Assembly (NCBI RefSeq): GCF_014641715.1
Contig: NZ_BMIG01000012.1
Coordinates: 1-64,000 of the forward strand
Length of the DNA: 64,000 bases
From: Polaromonas eurypsychrophila
GTDB taxonomy: Bacteria > Pseudomonadota > Gammaproteobacteria > Burkholderiales > Burkholderiaceae_C
Direction of reading: 5' to 3'
Shown here: piece after piece, positions 31,012 to 40,223 of the stretch
Numbering within the stretch: position 1 is the stretch's first letter
How the letters are laid out: every line of letters starts with the position of its first letter
Program-made: the position numbers and the translations under genes
The notes under the pieces: model-generated
Told to the model about the DNA's origin: nothing
The model's database searches: none
What the model saw: the letters and a program-made list of their open reading frames with translations, nothing else

Positions 31012-31719
31012 ATGCACACCAATGAAAACGCTGACCCCGCCGAGCTGGCCAAATTCTCCGACCTGGCACATCGCTGGTGGGACCTGGACAGCGAATTCCG
31101 CCCGCTGCACCAGATCAATCCCTTGCGGCTGGGCTGGATCGAAAGCCTGGCGCCGCTTCAGGGCAAACGTGTTCTGGACATTGGTTGCGGCGGTGGGATT
31201 CTCGCCGATGCCATGGCCAGGCAGGGTGCGCAGGTGCTGGGCATCGACTTGGCGAGCAAGGCCCTGAAAGTCGCGCAGTTGCATGCGCTGGAAGCAGGAA
31301 CGCAGGGTGTCGCGTACCGCGAAGTCAGCGCGGAAGCCCTGGCGGCCGAGCAACCGGCCAGCTTTGATGTCGTGACTTGTATGGAAATGCTGGAGCATGT
31401 GCCCGATCCCTCGTCGGTTGTGCGCGCCTGCGCCACGCTGGTCAAACCGGGCGGCCATGTGTTTTTCTCCACCATCAACCGCAATGCCAAGGCTTTTTTG
31501 TTTGCGATTGTCGGGGCCGAGTACGTGTTAAGCCTGCTGCCGCGCGGCACCCATGAATACGCCAAGTTCATCAAACCCAGCGAACTGGCGGGCTATTGCC
31601 GCAGCGCCGGGCTGAACCTGCAGCACACCCGCGGCATGGAATACAACCCCTTGAGCCAGCATTACTGGCTCAGTGCCGACACCAGCGTGAACTACCTGCT
31701 GGCCACACAAAAGACCTGA
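31012..31719 (+). CDS. ubiG: Ubiquinone biosynthesis O-methyltransferase
   Basis: UbiG carries out both O-methylation steps in ubiquinone synthesis with S-adenosylmethionine. 235 residues. N-terminal [26 protein letters not shown] is the UbiG hallmark; the SAM site is [16 protein letters not shown], and [16 protein letters not shown] is motif II. It ends one base before gph, so the two are co-translated. Confidence 0.95.
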   Translation: MHTNENADPAELAKFSDLAHRWWDLDSEFRPLHQINPLRLGWIESLAPLQGKRVLDIGCGGGILADAMARQGAQVLGIDLASKALKVAQLHALEAGTQGVAYREVSAEALAAEQPASFDVVTCMEMLEHVPDPSSVVRACATLVKPGGHVFFSTINRNAKAFLFAIVGAEYVLSLLPRGTHEYAKFIKPSELAGYCRSAGLNLQHTRGMEYNPLSQHYWLSADTSVNYLLATQKT

Positions 31720-31720
31720 T

Positions 31721-32386
31721 ATGTTTCACCAGATTGAGGCCGTGCTGTTTGACCTGGACGGCACGCTGATCGACAGCGCTCCTGACCTCGGCGCCGCTGC
31801 CGACAAAATGCGCACCGACCGGGGCATGTCGTCCCTGCCGCTGTCTGATTACCGGCACATGGCCGGCGCCGGCGCCCGCGGCATGCTCGGCGTAGCTTTT
31901 GGCTTGAGCCCCGAGCATGCAGATTTCGGCGTTCTGAAAGAAGAATTTTTCCTCAATTACGAAGCCTGCATGACAGAGCGCACCTATGCGTTCGACGGCG
32001 TGGCCGAGCTGATCGCGCAAATCAATGGCGCGGGCCTCAAGTGGGGCGTGGTCACCAACAAGTCGGCGCGGTTCACCCTGCCGCTGACACGCCAGATGCC
32101 GCTTTTTTCAAGCGCACAGACCATTATCAGCGGCGACACCACACCACATGCCAAGCCGCATCCGGCGCCCCTGCTGGAAGCCGCCCGCCAGCTCCATGTC
32201 GAACCGGGCCGCTGTGTTTATGTCGGCGACGACGAGCGCGACATTGTTGCCGGCCGCGCCGCCGGCATGCCGACGGTGGCTGCAGCCTACGGTTATCTGG
32301 GAGCCACGGCTGATACCCTGGGCTGGAAGGCCGATGCCACCATTGTTTCACCTGCCGCGCTCTTGAATTTGCTGCGTTTGGCGTAA
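31721..32386 (+). CDS. gph: Phosphoglycolate phosphatase (HAD family)
   Basis: A HAD-superfamily phosphatase of 221 residues, with the catalytic nucleophile motif LFDLDGTLIDSAPD at the N-terminus, motif II/III region VVTNKSARF ... KPHPAPLL and motif IV YVGDDERDIVAGRAAG. It removes phosphate from 2-phosphoglycolate formed in DNA repair or oxygenation; other small phosphate esters are possible. It follows ubiG as in many betaproteobacteria. The 3' end seems to hold the ssrA promoter (TTGAAT at 32363, TAAACT at 32384, 15 bp apart). Confidence 0.9.
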   Translation: MFHQIEAVLFDLDGTLIDSAPDLGAAADKMRTDRGMSSLPLSDYRHMAGAGARGMLGVAFGLSPEHADFGVLKEEFFLNYEACMTERTYAFDGVAELIAQINGAGLKWGVVTNKSARFTLPLTRQMPLFSSAQTIISGDTTPHAKPHPAPLLEAARQLHVEPGRCVYVGDDERDIVAGRAAGMPTVAAAYGYLGATADTLGWKADATIVSPAALLNLLRLA

Positions 32387-32398
32387 ACTAGTCTGCTT

Positions 32399-32785
32399 GG
32401 GGCTGCATTGGTTTCGACGTGGGTTCGGACGCGGTGTGGTGCATGTCGAGCTGAGTGTGCTCGTAAAACTGATTCAAACAAACTAACTGCAAACGACGAA
32501 CGTTTCGCACTCGCTGCTTAATTGCCAGTGAGCTTTACAACAGCAGGTCGATGGGCTGGGCAAGGGGTGTTTAGCGCAAGTTAAATGCTCCCGGCTGTAA
32601 AGATAATTTCATCGGCTGGCTCCGGGCTGGGTACCTTAACCCGGGGCAAGAAAATAGGGTGCTGGCGTCCTGTGTAGCGTGCGACTGCGCGACACAGGTG
32701 GCGAGACTTAAATCAGACCGCTAAACATGTAGATCTGCCCGAACAAGGCTTGCGGACGGGGGTTCAAATCCCCCCAGCTCCACCA
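32399..32785 (+). ncRNA. ssrA: Transfer-messenger RNA (tmRNA)
   Basis: tmRNA rescues stalled ribosomes. The 5' end GGGGCTG pairs with the 3' end CAGCTCC before CCA (32783-32785), and GGTTCAAATCC at 32761-32771 is the T-arm. The tag frame starts at GCA 32489 and ends TAA 32519-32521, giving ANDERFALAA. CTTGCGGACGGGGG and the other 3' segments fit a one-piece tmRNA, 387 nt. The encoded CCA end is also the core of an integration site used twice in this window. Confidence 0.95.
32772..32785 (+). other. Attachment site core (attL) in the ssrA 3' end
   Basis: CCCCAGCTCCACCA, the last 14 bases of ssrA, recurs exactly at 44004-44017. The element between the copies carries its integrase next to this site. 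Integration keeps ssrA intact because the element supplies nothing but sequence downstream of CCA. Confidence 0.85.
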
Positions 32786-32796
32786 GACCGCAATAC

Positions 32797-32832
32797 AAAG
32801 GCCGCTAACGACATACAGTTGGCGGCCTTTTT
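32797..32832 (+). terminator. Terminator downstream of ssrA, carried by element 1
   Basis: AAAGGCCGC (32797-32805) pairs with GCGGCCTTT (32822-32830) across a 16-base loop, followed by TTC. It lies beyond the attachment core, so the island provides ssrA with its terminator. Confidence 0.7.
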
Positions 32833-32898
32833 CTTTGAAAAATCAACAAGTTACTGTGCAATTGCCTACAGGGGCTGCTATTGACAGCCAAGCTAAGG

Positions 32899-32973
32899 CG
32901 GGGGTACAAACGGGGGGAGAACTAGCCAAAACGGGGGGATTTTCCACTTGTACCCCCATTTTGTGTACCCCCA
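32899..32973. repeat. Arm-type repeats at the left end of element 1
   Basis: GGGGGTACA occurs at 32900-32908 on the plus strand and twice on the minus strand (TGTACCCCCA at 32949-32958 and 32964-32973). The same word lies at the right end (43920-43929). Probably binding sites for the integrase or excisionase. Confidence 0.55.
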
Positions 32974-32997
32974 CCCCTGACCGGAGCCTGTCCCCCC

Positions 32998-34236
32998 ATG
33001 CTGACCGATGCCCAATGCCGAAACGCAGTTTGCCCACCGGACAAGAAGCAGGCGAGGTTTGCCGATTCCGGTGGGATGTACCTGCAAGTCAGCCCGGCAG
33101 GGTCCAAACGCTGGTTTCTGAAATACCGGATAGCCGGGGCTGAAAAGCAATTGGCCCTGGGCAGCTATCCAGCGGTGAGCCTGACGGCGGCGAGAAAAGC
33201 CCGTGACGCGGCAAAGCTGCAAAAGTCCGAAGGCCGCGACCCGGTGCAGGTGCGCAAGGTGGAAAAGCTCAAAGCCACGCGCAGCGACGGCGACACCTTC
33301 AAGGCCGTGGCCCTGGAGTGGTACGGCAAACAAGCCCCCCAATGGAGCGCCAGCCACGCAGAACGCTCCTTGCGGCAATTGGAGCGCGACCTGTTCCCGT
33401 GGATCGGTGCGCGGGCGATGACCGACATTCACCCGATGGAACTGCTGGCAGCACTGCAAAAGGTGGAGGAGCGGGGCGCGGTGGAAACGGCAGACCGGGT
33501 GCTGATGCTGGCGCGGCAGGTATGGGACTACTGGCTACCCACCACCAACAACGAACAACGCAACATCACGGAGGGCCTGAAAGGCCGTCTGACCCCCTAT
33601 CGCGGCAAGAGCTTTGCGGCTATCGTTGACCCGGCTCGGCTGGGTGAACTGCTCAGGGCAATCAAGCAGTACAAAGGCGGGCCGATTGTGCGCACGGCCT
33701 TGCAGCTTGCCCCCGTGCTGTACCAACGACCCGGCAACCTGCGCGAGATGGAGTGGACAGAGCTTGATTTAGACGGGGCATTGTGGACCATTCCCAGCAT
33801 GAAAATGAAGCGCACCAAACTGGAAAAAGAGCAGGGCGAAGCGCACACCGTGCCGCTGCCCACGCAGGCCGTGGCCTTGCTTCGCAGCCTGCACCCGCTG
33901 ACCGGACACGGGCGCTATGTGTTCCCCGGTGAGCGCAGCCACGACCGACCCATATCGGATAACTCCGTGCGCAGCGGTCTGTATGCGCTGGGTTTCGGCA
34001 AGGAACAGACATGGCACGGATTCAGGGCGACGGCACGCACGATGCTGGTGGATCAATTGAACCTGGACCCCTTGGCCATTGAAGCCAATCTGGCCCATGC
34101 GGTGAAGGATGCCAACGGACGCAGTTACAACCGCACGCAATACCTGAAACAACGCTTTGAACAGATACAGCATTGGGCCGATTACCTGGACAAGCTGGCG
34201 CGGGGTGCGGATGTGATCCCGTTCAAAGCGGCATAG
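32998..34236 (+). CDS. int: Tyrosine integrase of element 1 (P4/DUF4102 type)
   Basis: A 412-residue site-specific recombinase. The N-terminal DUF4102-type DNA-binding domain (about residues 1-90, with FADSGGMYLQVSPAGSKRWF and LGSYPAVSLTAARKARD) precedes a SAM-like core-binding domain and the catalytic domain. Catalytic residues are visible: Arg in LYQRPGNLREMEW, the H..R box in WHGFRATARTML, and the Tyr in NGRSYNRTQYLKQR. It lies 212 bp inside the ssrA junction and points into the island, the usual place for an integrase that recognises the ssrA end. No clear ribosome site precedes ATG 32998. Confidence 0.93.
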   Translation: MLTDAQCRNAVCPPDKKQARFADSGGMYLQVSPAGSKRWFLKYRIAGAEKQLALGSYPAVSLTAARKARDAAKLQKSEGRDPVQVRKVEKLKATRSDGDTFKAVALEWYGKQAPQWSASHAERSLRQLERDLFPWIGARAMTDIHPMELLAALQKVEERGAVETADRVLMLARQVWDYWLPTTNNEQRNITEGLKGRLTPYRGKSFAAIVDPARLGELLRAIKQYKGGPIVRTALQLAPVLYQRPGNLREMEWTELDLDGALWTIPSMKMKRTKLEKEQGEAHTVPLPTQAVALLRSLHPLTGHGRYVFPGERSHDRPISDNSVRSGLYALGFGKEQTWHGFRATARTMLVDQLNLDPLAIEANLAHAVKDANGRSYNRTQYLKQRFEQIQHWADYLDKLARGADVIPFKAA

Positions 34237-34248
34237 AACAGTTTTAAG

Positions 34249-34343
34249 CCACGCCTAGCTATCGGCTGATCCCCGATGGCGAATACCGGGACACCCTGAC
34301 CCGGCGGCGCTGGTTTTCGTTTCAGGTACGTGGCAGGGAACGT
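34249..34343 (+). repeat. Leader repeat before the first paralogue
   Basis: About 90 bp nearly identical to 35115-35208, including CTGATCCCCGATGGCGAATA and CCGGGACACCCTGACCCGGC. The reading frame of the following gene stays open through it and would encode RLIPDGEYRDTLTRR, yet no ATG/GTG/TTG start precedes it here. Confidence 0.75.
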
Positions 34344-35018
34344 ATGGCGGACTTAACGCATTGGGATTTTGCTGAGCATTTCTCAGCGTATGACGCGGCG
34401 GCGCTGATCTTGGGTTTGGAGCCACGAGATTCGGATACTGAGGAATGGCGCGTGCGCGTAGTTACCGACCGGATGAAGCTGCACTACAAACATGCACTCA
34501 CCCGAATTTTTAGTGACACTCTTGGTGACCCGATAGAAGTTTCTGAAAGTGAAGCAATCAATGCACAGATTGCGCTTCCAAGCATAAAGGCGGATGAACT
34601 ACATCACCGTTGCTGGCTTTACGGTGAGGAGACAACTTTATCGGATTGGCTTAACAATCGTCTCAGCAATTTTGAAAATCAAGAGTTCGCGCGAAACACC
34701 ATCGCACGTTGGTTGGACACGATCGGTATGAATTCGGTATATCCGTTTGATCGCCAGCAAGGTAGTCGGGAAAGAAAATCGGATTGCCGGTGGCCTTGGG
34801 GTAATCATCACACCGAAACATTGGGACATCTTGAGGCAGCAGCGCGGCGTTATTGGGCAGAGAACTATGACCCCTCAGACGCAACTACTGCCCCTACCAA
34901 TGCCACCGTGTCGGAGTGGCTTCAAACGGATCGTAAGGTCTCAAAAACGATGGCCGATTCGATAGCATCGATGCTCAGGCCAGACGGGTTGCCCACCGGG
35001 CCTCGAAAATTGTTATAA
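34344..35018 (+). CDS. Island protein of unknown function, paralogue A
   Basis: A 224-residue protein starting at ATG 34344 after AGGGAA. The C-terminal 75 residues (WPWGNHHTETLGHLEAAARR through LRPDGLPTGPRKLL) match the end of the next gene, while the N-terminal parts differ, so the two are diverged duplicates with a shared C-terminal module. No known domain is recognised. The region PWG.HHTE.LGHLEAAA followed by TVSEWL suggests a small helical, possibly DNA-binding module, as seen in phage-like islands, but this is inference. Confidence 0.65.
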   Translation: MADLTHWDFAEHFSAYDAAALILGLEPRDSDTEEWRVRVVTDRMKLHYKHALTRIFSDTLGDPIEVSESEAINAQIALPSIKADELHHRCWLYGEETTLSDWLNNRLSNFENQEFARNTIARWLDTIGMNSVYPFDRQQGSRERKSDCRWPWGNHHTETLGHLEAAARRYWAENYDPSDATTAPTNATVSEWLQTDRKVSKTMADSIASMLRPDGLPTGPRKLL

Positions 35019-35114
35019 GAATCTACAGCTAGGAGGCGCGTGACTTCACTTGATTGTCAATTGTTCCTCTTTTGAACATTTTTCTCTCGAATACATACCT
35101 GCCCGCTGTGGCAC

Positions 35115-35208
35115 TTCACCTAGCCACCGGCTGATCCCCGACGGCGAATACCGGGACACCCTGACCCGGCGGAGCTGGTTTTCTATCAGGTGCGACACAG
35201 GGGACGCT
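35115..35208 (+). repeat. Leader repeat before the second paralogue
   Basis: Second copy of the 34249-34343 segment (CTGATCCCCGACGGCGAATA ...). It ends at the ribosome site and start of the second paralogue. Confidence 0.75.
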
Positions 35209-35931
35209 ATGACTGAGCCACACATTAGACGCCTTACGTTATTTGATTACGCCTCGCTGGCTGTTTCAAAAGTTATCTATTTTGGTGGCTCTGATGCAGA
35301 TCATGTTTCCATGCCAGCGTTAGTTCAAGCCGCTGACTTACCAAAGCTATTAATTTTTGCCATTCGGGGCATCAAAAATCAAGAAGAAGTGCCACGAAAG
35401 TTGGAGGATGAAGGTACTGCAATAGCAATCGAAACTATGGGGAAAAAGGTGTATGCGCTAATTGGAAAAGGCGTCCTGCCCGCATACGATCCGCACATAT
35501 TTCTTCGCATTGAATTAGGGGCAATTGGGGCAAACAGGGACGATTATTTAGTGCGACTAGACGATGTTTCCAATTGGCTCAAGACGGAGGGAGTAGAGAT
35601 CGGGTACTCCGTGAACGCCCCACAAAATAACGGCAGCGATGAAGCCGAACATGGGAACGCCAGTCTCGGCATTTCTGACGCTGGCAACCGCTGGCCATGG
35701 GGCAAGCACCACACCGAGTTACTGGGACACCTTGAGGCGGCCGCATCCGAATTCTGGCGCAGCTACGACCCCCATAACGCAAAAGCCACTGCCCCCAAAA
35801 ATGACACGGTCATCTCTTGGTTGATGACGCGCAATGCCCTGGGGCAAAAGCGAAAAGTGTCTGATCAAATGGCTAGCGCTATTGCAACTATTCTCAGACC
35901 TGACGATTTGCCGACTGGGCCTCGAAAATAG
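35209..35931 (+). CDS. Island protein of unknown function, paralogue B
   Basis: ATG 35209 after AGGGGAC gives 240 residues; the frame is open back to a TTG at 35050 through the leader repeat, but the position of the start matches that of paralogue A. The C-terminus (WPWGKHHTELLGHLEAAASE through DDLPTGPRK) is shared with paralogue A. The N-terminal 130 residues are unrelated to it and rich in Ile/Leu. Function unknown. Base composition is more AT-rich than the integrase gene before it. Confidence 0.65.
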   Translation: MTEPHIRRLTLFDYASLAVSKVIYFGGSDADHVSMPALVQAADLPKLLIFAIRGIKNQEEVPRKLEDEGTAIAIETMGKKVYALIGKGVLPAYDPHIFLRIELGAIGANRDDYLVRLDDVSNWLKTEGVEIGYSVNAPQNNGSDEAEHGNASLGISDAGNRWPWGKHHTELLGHLEAAASEFWRSYDPHNAKATAPKNDTVISWLMTRNALGQKRKVSDQMASAIATILRPDDLPTGPRK

Positions 35932-35981
35932 TTATCAGACCCCAGCGAAGCCAATAGGGGCGCGGCTTTGTGGGGTTGTCC

Positions 35982-36000
35982 GGGGTTATGCAACCCCTAG
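35982..36000 (+). terminator. Possible terminator after the paralogue pair
   Basis: GGGGTT (35982-35987), loop ATGC, AACCCC (35992-35997), followed by TAGTT. The T-run is weak, so this is only a candidate. Confidence 0.35.
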
Positions 36001-36104
36001 TTATCTGAGTCAATTGACCCTATTCATCAGACTTGAACCCTCCTAAATTCGCCGTCAATCGCTAGCAACCGCCAGCGATAGCTAACGACGAATAAGGGGT
36101 TTCA

Positions 36105-36350
36105 ATGACCATATTGCGCATGCCAGCCGTTAAGGCTGAAACCGGGCACCGTTCCCACGCAAGCATTTACAACGCCATCAAGGCGGGGCTTTTCACCACC
36201 GGTGTGGCTATCGGGCAACGCTCGAAAGGCTGGCCGTCTGATGAAGTACAGGCCATCAACGCGGCGCGCATCGCGGGCAAGTCAGACGCGGAAATACGCG
36301 AACTGGTGAACCGCCTTCACGCCAAGCGCACCGAACTGGCCACGGCGTAG
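36105..36350 (+). CDS. AlpA-like excisionase/regulator
   Basis: An 81-residue protein of the AlpA/MerR-like winged-helix type found next to integrases: MPAVKAETGHRSHASIYNAI is the helix-turn-helix, followed by the basic wing AGLFTTGVAIGQRSKGWPSDEV. Such proteins act as excisionases or activate the integrase. The C-terminal helix (IRELVNRLHAKRTEL) fits the family. It starts the replication operon; the next gene begins 10 bp on. Confidence 0.85.
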   Translation: MTILRMPAVKAETGHRSHASIYNAIKAGLFTTGVAIGQRSKGWPSDEVQAINAARIAGKSDAEIRELVNRLHAKRTELATA

Positions 36351-36360
36351 GGGGCGGCTG

Positions 36361-36636
36361 ATGCACACAGACACCACGCCCAAAGAAAAGCCCACCGGGG
36401 ACGGCAATCCCACGGCAGGCCACACAGACACCCAGACTGTACCGAACCCGGCGAACACCGACAAGGTGTTTCACTCACTCCGTGCGGCGTATGCCTTGCA
36501 TGGCCACACGCTGCACCGTACCGACCCGAACGACGGCGCTGTGACCTATTGGGCCGAACGCTGGGGGCTGGTGCGCTACCTGCCCACGATTGACACGGCG
36601 CGGCGGTTCCTGGAGCAGATAGGGGGACGGCTATGA
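36361..36636 (+). CDS. Small island protein, unknown
   Basis: A 91-residue frame between the AlpA-like and primase-like genes. The first about 35 residues are polar and Pro/Thr-rich; the rest (FHSLRAAYALHGHTLHRTDP ... YWAERWGLVRYLP) looks folded and resembles the small proteins coded ahead of DUF3987 genes in phage-like islands. Its stop overlaps the next start by 4 bp, so it belongs to the same operon. Function unknown. Confidence 0.6.
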   Translation: MHTDTTPKEKPTGDGNPTAGHTDTQTVPNPANTDKVFHSLRAAYALHGHTLHRTDPNDGAVTYWAERWGLVRYLPTIDTARRFLEQIGGRL

Positions 36637-39053
36637 GCGACCCTATCGAGCACTTCCGGCTGGCCATCGCAGCGGCTGGCCTGGAAGCCCCGGACAACAT
36701 CAATCCGGACGGCGCAATCCACCGATTCAGCACCAACGGGCGGCGTGGTGATGATTCCGGCTGGTACATGCTGCACACCGACGGCATAGCGGCTGGGGCT
36801 TTTGGCTGCTGGCGTGAAGGGCTTACACAGACCTGGTGCGCGAAGTCAGGCAACGCCATGACCGACGCAGAGCGCGAAGCACACCGGCAGCGCATCAAGG
36901 CCATGAAGGCACAGCGCGAAGCCGACCTATTGGCGACCCAGCAACAGGCCAGCCAGACGGCGGCGGCAATGTGGCAAGGCGCGACAGCGGCACCGGCAGC
37001 GCATGAGTACCTAACCCGCAAGGGTATACAGCCCCACGGCGTGAAGTGTGACGGGCAGAGGCTGATGATCCCCATGCGTGACACAGCGGGCACCTTGCAC
37101 AGCCTGCAAACCATAGCCCCGGACGGTGACAAACGATTCATGCCCGGCGGGCGTAAGAAGGGCTGCTATCACTCGATAGGCAAACCGGCGGGCGTGCTGA
37201 TCGTCTGTGAAGGCTTTGCGACCGGCGCAAGCATCCATGAATGCACCGGTGACGCGGTGGCGGTGGCCTTCGATACGGGCAACCTGGAGGCGGTGGCGGT
37301 GGCCTTACGTGCCAAATACCCCAGCTTGAAAATCATCATCGCGGCTGATGATGACCACCTGACCGACGGTAATCCCGGCCTGACCAAAGCTACGGCAGCG
37401 GCGCTGGCTGTGGGCGGGCTGCTGGCTGTGCCATCGTTCCCGGCGGGCAGACCGGACAAGGCCACCGACTTTAACGACCTGCACCAATTGGCCGGGGCCG
37501 TTGCGGTGAAGGTGTGCATGGATGCGGCGCAACTGTGCGCGGTGGCTGGTGCTGATGACTGGCCAGACCCCACGCCATTGCCAGACGCATTGCCCCCGGT
37601 TGATCCCTTTGATGCCGAGTTATTGCCCGTGGCCTTGCGGGCTTGGGTGATGGACATTGCCCACCGGATGCAATGCCCGGCAGACTTCCCTGCGGTGGCG
37701 GCGCTGGTGGCCTTGAGTAGCCTGATCGGAGCGCGGGCTGTGGTGCAACCCAAAGCGCGGGACGACTGGCAGGTCGTGCCGAATCTGTGGGGCGCGGTAG
37801 TGGGCAGGCCGGGCGTGAAGAAAAGCCCGGCGCTGGGTGAAGCCTTGAAGCCCCTGCACCGGCTACAGGCCAACGAGTTTGAGCTGTGGCAGGCCGCGCA
37901 TGATGCCTGGGCACTGGACTGCAAGGTGATGGCCATGCAGGACGATGCCAACGAGAAAAAAGCCAAGGGGCTGGCAGGCAAAGACCCGGCGGCGGCGCGG
38001 GCGCTGCTGGAGCCGGTGGACACCCCCGCAGAGCCAACGGCGCGGCGCTTTGTCGTCAACGATGCCACGGTGGAAAAGCTGGGCGAACTGATGCAGCAAA
38101 ACCCGTGGGGCACCTTGTCCTATCGGGACGAACTGTACGGGCTGCTTACCGGACTGGACAAGCAGGGGCAGGAAGGGGCACGGGCTTTCATGCTGCAAAG
38201 TTATGACGGCAATCAGGGCTACACCTTTGACCGCATCGGGCGCGGGACGGTGCATATCCCCCGTGTCTGCCTGGCGATGATTGGCGGCATACAGCCCGGC
38301 CGGATTCAGGAATACGTGCGCGGTGCGGTGGCCGGTGGCAGTGCGGATGATGGTCTGTTGCAGCGGTTTGGTTTGACCGTGTGGCCAGACACCACGGGCG
38401 AATTTATCCACGTTGACCAATGGCCAGACACCCCGGCCAAACAGACCGCTTGGGCCGTGTTTGATCGGCTGGCAGGCTTGCCACCGGCCAACGACACAGA
38501 GCCGACCGTCTGGCGCTTTGACGATGCGGCGCAAGCCTTGTTTGTGGAGTGGCTGGTTCCCTTTGAAATTGAGATACGCGGCGATGACCTGCACCCGGCG
38601 ATGATTTCGCACCTGTCCAAGTATCGAAAGTTGATCCCGGCGCTGGCGCTGGTGTTTGCTTTGATTGATACCCCGGACAGTGGCGGCGTGATCCATGAGG
38701 GTGAACTGTTGCGGGCGCTGGCCTGGGGGGACTACCTGCGCAGCCATGCAAACCGCCTGTATGCAGCGGCGGTGATGCCTGAAACCACCGACGCGGTGAC
38801 GCTGTTATCGAGAATCAGGGCAGGCAAGCTGGTGGACAGGGACGGCGTGATTCTGGACAGCTTCACACCCCGGCAAATTGCCATCAAGGGCTGGGCCGGG
38901 TTGGCCACACCTGACGCCGTGCGCAGGGCAGCGGATGCGCTTGCAGATTACGACTGGCTACGGCGGGACGTGGTGCAGTCAGGTGACGCATTGGGCCGGG
39001 GCAGACCGAGCGATCGCTACGCCGTCAACCCGATGGCAAGGGGCGCGGCATGA
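36633..39053 (+). CDS. Toprim and DUF3987 replication protein
   Basis: An 806-residue primase/helicase-like protein. Residues about 1-70 are a small N-terminal region. A Toprim domain lies around 190-240 (GVLIVCEGFATGASIHE, then KIIIAADDDH with the Asp cluster). A DUF3987 domain from about 320 has a P-loop-like GRPGVKKSPALGEAL. It probably replicates the excised island, like the primase-helicase of satellite phages. It overlaps both neighbours by 4 bp (ATGA), so it is part of a tightly coupled operon. Confidence 0.85.
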   Translation: MSDPIEHFRLAIAAAGLEAPDNINPDGAIHRFSTNGRRGDDSGWYMLHTDGIAAGAFGCWREGLTQTWCAKSGNAMTDAEREAHRQRIKAMKAQREADLLATQQQASQTAAAMWQGATAAPAAHEYLTRKGIQPHGVKCDGQRLMIPMRDTAGTLHSLQTIAPDGDKRFMPGGRKKGCYHSIGKPAGVLIVCEGFATGASIHECTGDAVAVAFDTGNLEAVAVALRAKYPSLKIIIAADDDHLTDGNPGLTKATAAALAVGGLLAVPSFPAGRPDKATDFNDLHQLAGAVAVKVCMDAAQLCAVAGADDWPDPTPLPDALPPVDPFDAELLPVALRAWVMDIAHRMQCPADFPAVAALVALSSLIGARAVVQPKARDDWQVVPNLWGAVVGRPGVKKSPALGEALKPLHRLQANEFELWQAAHDAWALDCKVMAMQDDANEKKAKGLAGKDPAAARALLEPVDTPAEPTARRFVVNDATVEKLGELMQQNPWGTLSYRDELYGLLTGLDKQGQEGARAFMLQSYDGNQGYTFDRIGRGTVHIPRVCLAMIGGIQPGRIQEYVRGAVAGGSADDGLLQRFGLTVWPDTTGEFIHVDQWPDTPAKQTAWAVFDRLAGLPPANDTEPTVWRFDDAAQALFVEWLVPFEIEIRGDDLHPAMISHLSKYRKLIPALALVFALIDTPDSGGVIHEGELLRALAWGDYLRSHANRLYAAAVMPETTDAVTLLSRIRAGKLVDRDGVILDSFTPRQIAIKGWAGLATPDAVRRAADALADYDWLRRDVVQSGDALGRGRPSDRYAVNPMARGAA

Positions 39054-39544
39054 ACTGGCTGGCGCGACTCAAAAAAATCGACACAGCCCCCACGGCAGAC
39101 CCTACGGAAACTACAAAAAGGGTTTCTGTAGTTTTTGTAGGCCGCGATATAGCCCCCTTGCAAAAAACAGGGGGTTATGCACGGGCAGCCAACGACCCGA
39201 CACCTGACCCCGGCCGCTGGGCATGGCCACACAGCGCAGCAATGACCGGCGCGGAGATTGACACCTTCACGGCGCGGCTGGCGAGCTTCACCGACAAGGG
39301 CTTACGCCTGGAGGATGCAGAGGCGCTGGCAGACAAGCTGGTGACGCGAGATCGTGAAGCAGACGACCGGCGGCTGTGCCTGGAATGCTTTCACCTGTCT
39401 GGCCAGCATGGAAAGACCTGGGACTGTAGAAACTGGCAGCGGGCCGGGGTGGCCTTGCGGGCGAAGGATGCGCAGCTATCGGCGGCGCTGGTGTTTCAGC
39501 TACAGCGGTGCGACGGATTCGCTCCAATTCAATCAAAGGGATGA
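39050..39544 (+). CDS. Island protein with Cys cluster, unknown
   Basis: A 164-residue protein whose start overlaps the replication gene by 4 bp. The C-terminal part has CLECFHLSGQHGKTWDCRNW, three cysteines and a histidine that could bind a metal. The central MTGAEIDTFTARLASFTDKG is helical. Proteins of this type follow DUF3987 genes in related islands, but no function is known to me. Confidence 0.6.
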   Translation: MNWLARLKKIDTAPTADPTETTKRVSVVFVGRDIAPLQKTGGYARAANDPTPDPGRWAWPHSAAMTGAEIDTFTARLASFTDKGLRLEDAEALADKLVTRDREADDRRLCLECFHLSGQHGKTWDCRNWQRAGVALRAKDAQLSAALVFQLQRCDGFAPIQSKG

Positions 39545-39545
39545 C

Positions 39546-40223
39546 ATGACGACTGCCAAGAAACAAGCCCCAAACCTTATAAAACCTAAGACTGCGAAGC
39601 CGTATGTGCTGACCGTGGCAGACAAGGCGACTATGGCTGTGAAGCCATCCATGAATGGCGCGGCAGTGATTCAAGCCTATCAGGGCAACGTCATGGGCAA
39701 GGACGCCGATATAAATGTATTGATTGACCGGCTACGTGACACCTTCACCGAGGTTAAGGGCGGCGACCTGCACACCCTGGAGGCCATGCTCATTAGCCAA
39801 GCGACGGCGCTGCAAACCATATTCACCAGTCTGGCACGCAGGGCGCAGGATCAGCAATACCAAAAGAACCTGGAGGCGTTTCTGGGGCTGGCCTTGAAAG
39901 CGCAGGCACAGAGCCGGGCGACCATATCGGCGCTGGTGGACTTGAAGTATCCCCGGCAAGCCACGTTTGTGAAGCAGGCCAACATTGCCAACGGGCCGCA
40001 ACAGGTGAACAACGGCGGGGCTGTCGGAGGCAATCCTGACCATTACGCGCAGGCGCGCACGCACGCGGAAAATTCCGCACCCGAGCAAAACAAACTATTG
40101 GAAGTACGACATGGGCAACCCGGCAAAAGGATGGACACCAGAGCGGCGCAAGCGGCAGAGCGAAGCTATCAAGCGGTGGAAACCGTGGCAGCAGTCTACC
40201 GGGCCAAAAAGCCCAGAGGGTAA
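39546..40223 (+). CDS. Helical island protein, unknown
   Basis: Starting at ATG 39546, two bases after the preceding stop, it encodes 225 residues: a basic N-terminus, a long helical centre (LEAMLISQATALQTIFTSLA; NLEAFLGLALKAQAQS), then a QAN/GGAVGGN linker. It resembles phage-like proteins of unknown role in the same position in other islands. The last 113 bases overlap the next gene in another frame. Confidence 0.55.
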   Translation: MTTAKKQAPNLIKPKTAKPYVLTVADKATMAVKPSMNGAAVIQAYQGNVMGKDADINVLIDRLRDTFTEVKGGDLHTLEAMLISQATALQTIFTSLARRAQDQQYQKNLEAFLGLALKAQAQSRATISALVDLKYPRQATFVKQANIANGPQQVNNGGAVGGNPDHYAQARTHAENSAPEQNKLLEVRHGQPGKRMDTRAAQAAERSYQAVETVAAVYRAKKPRG

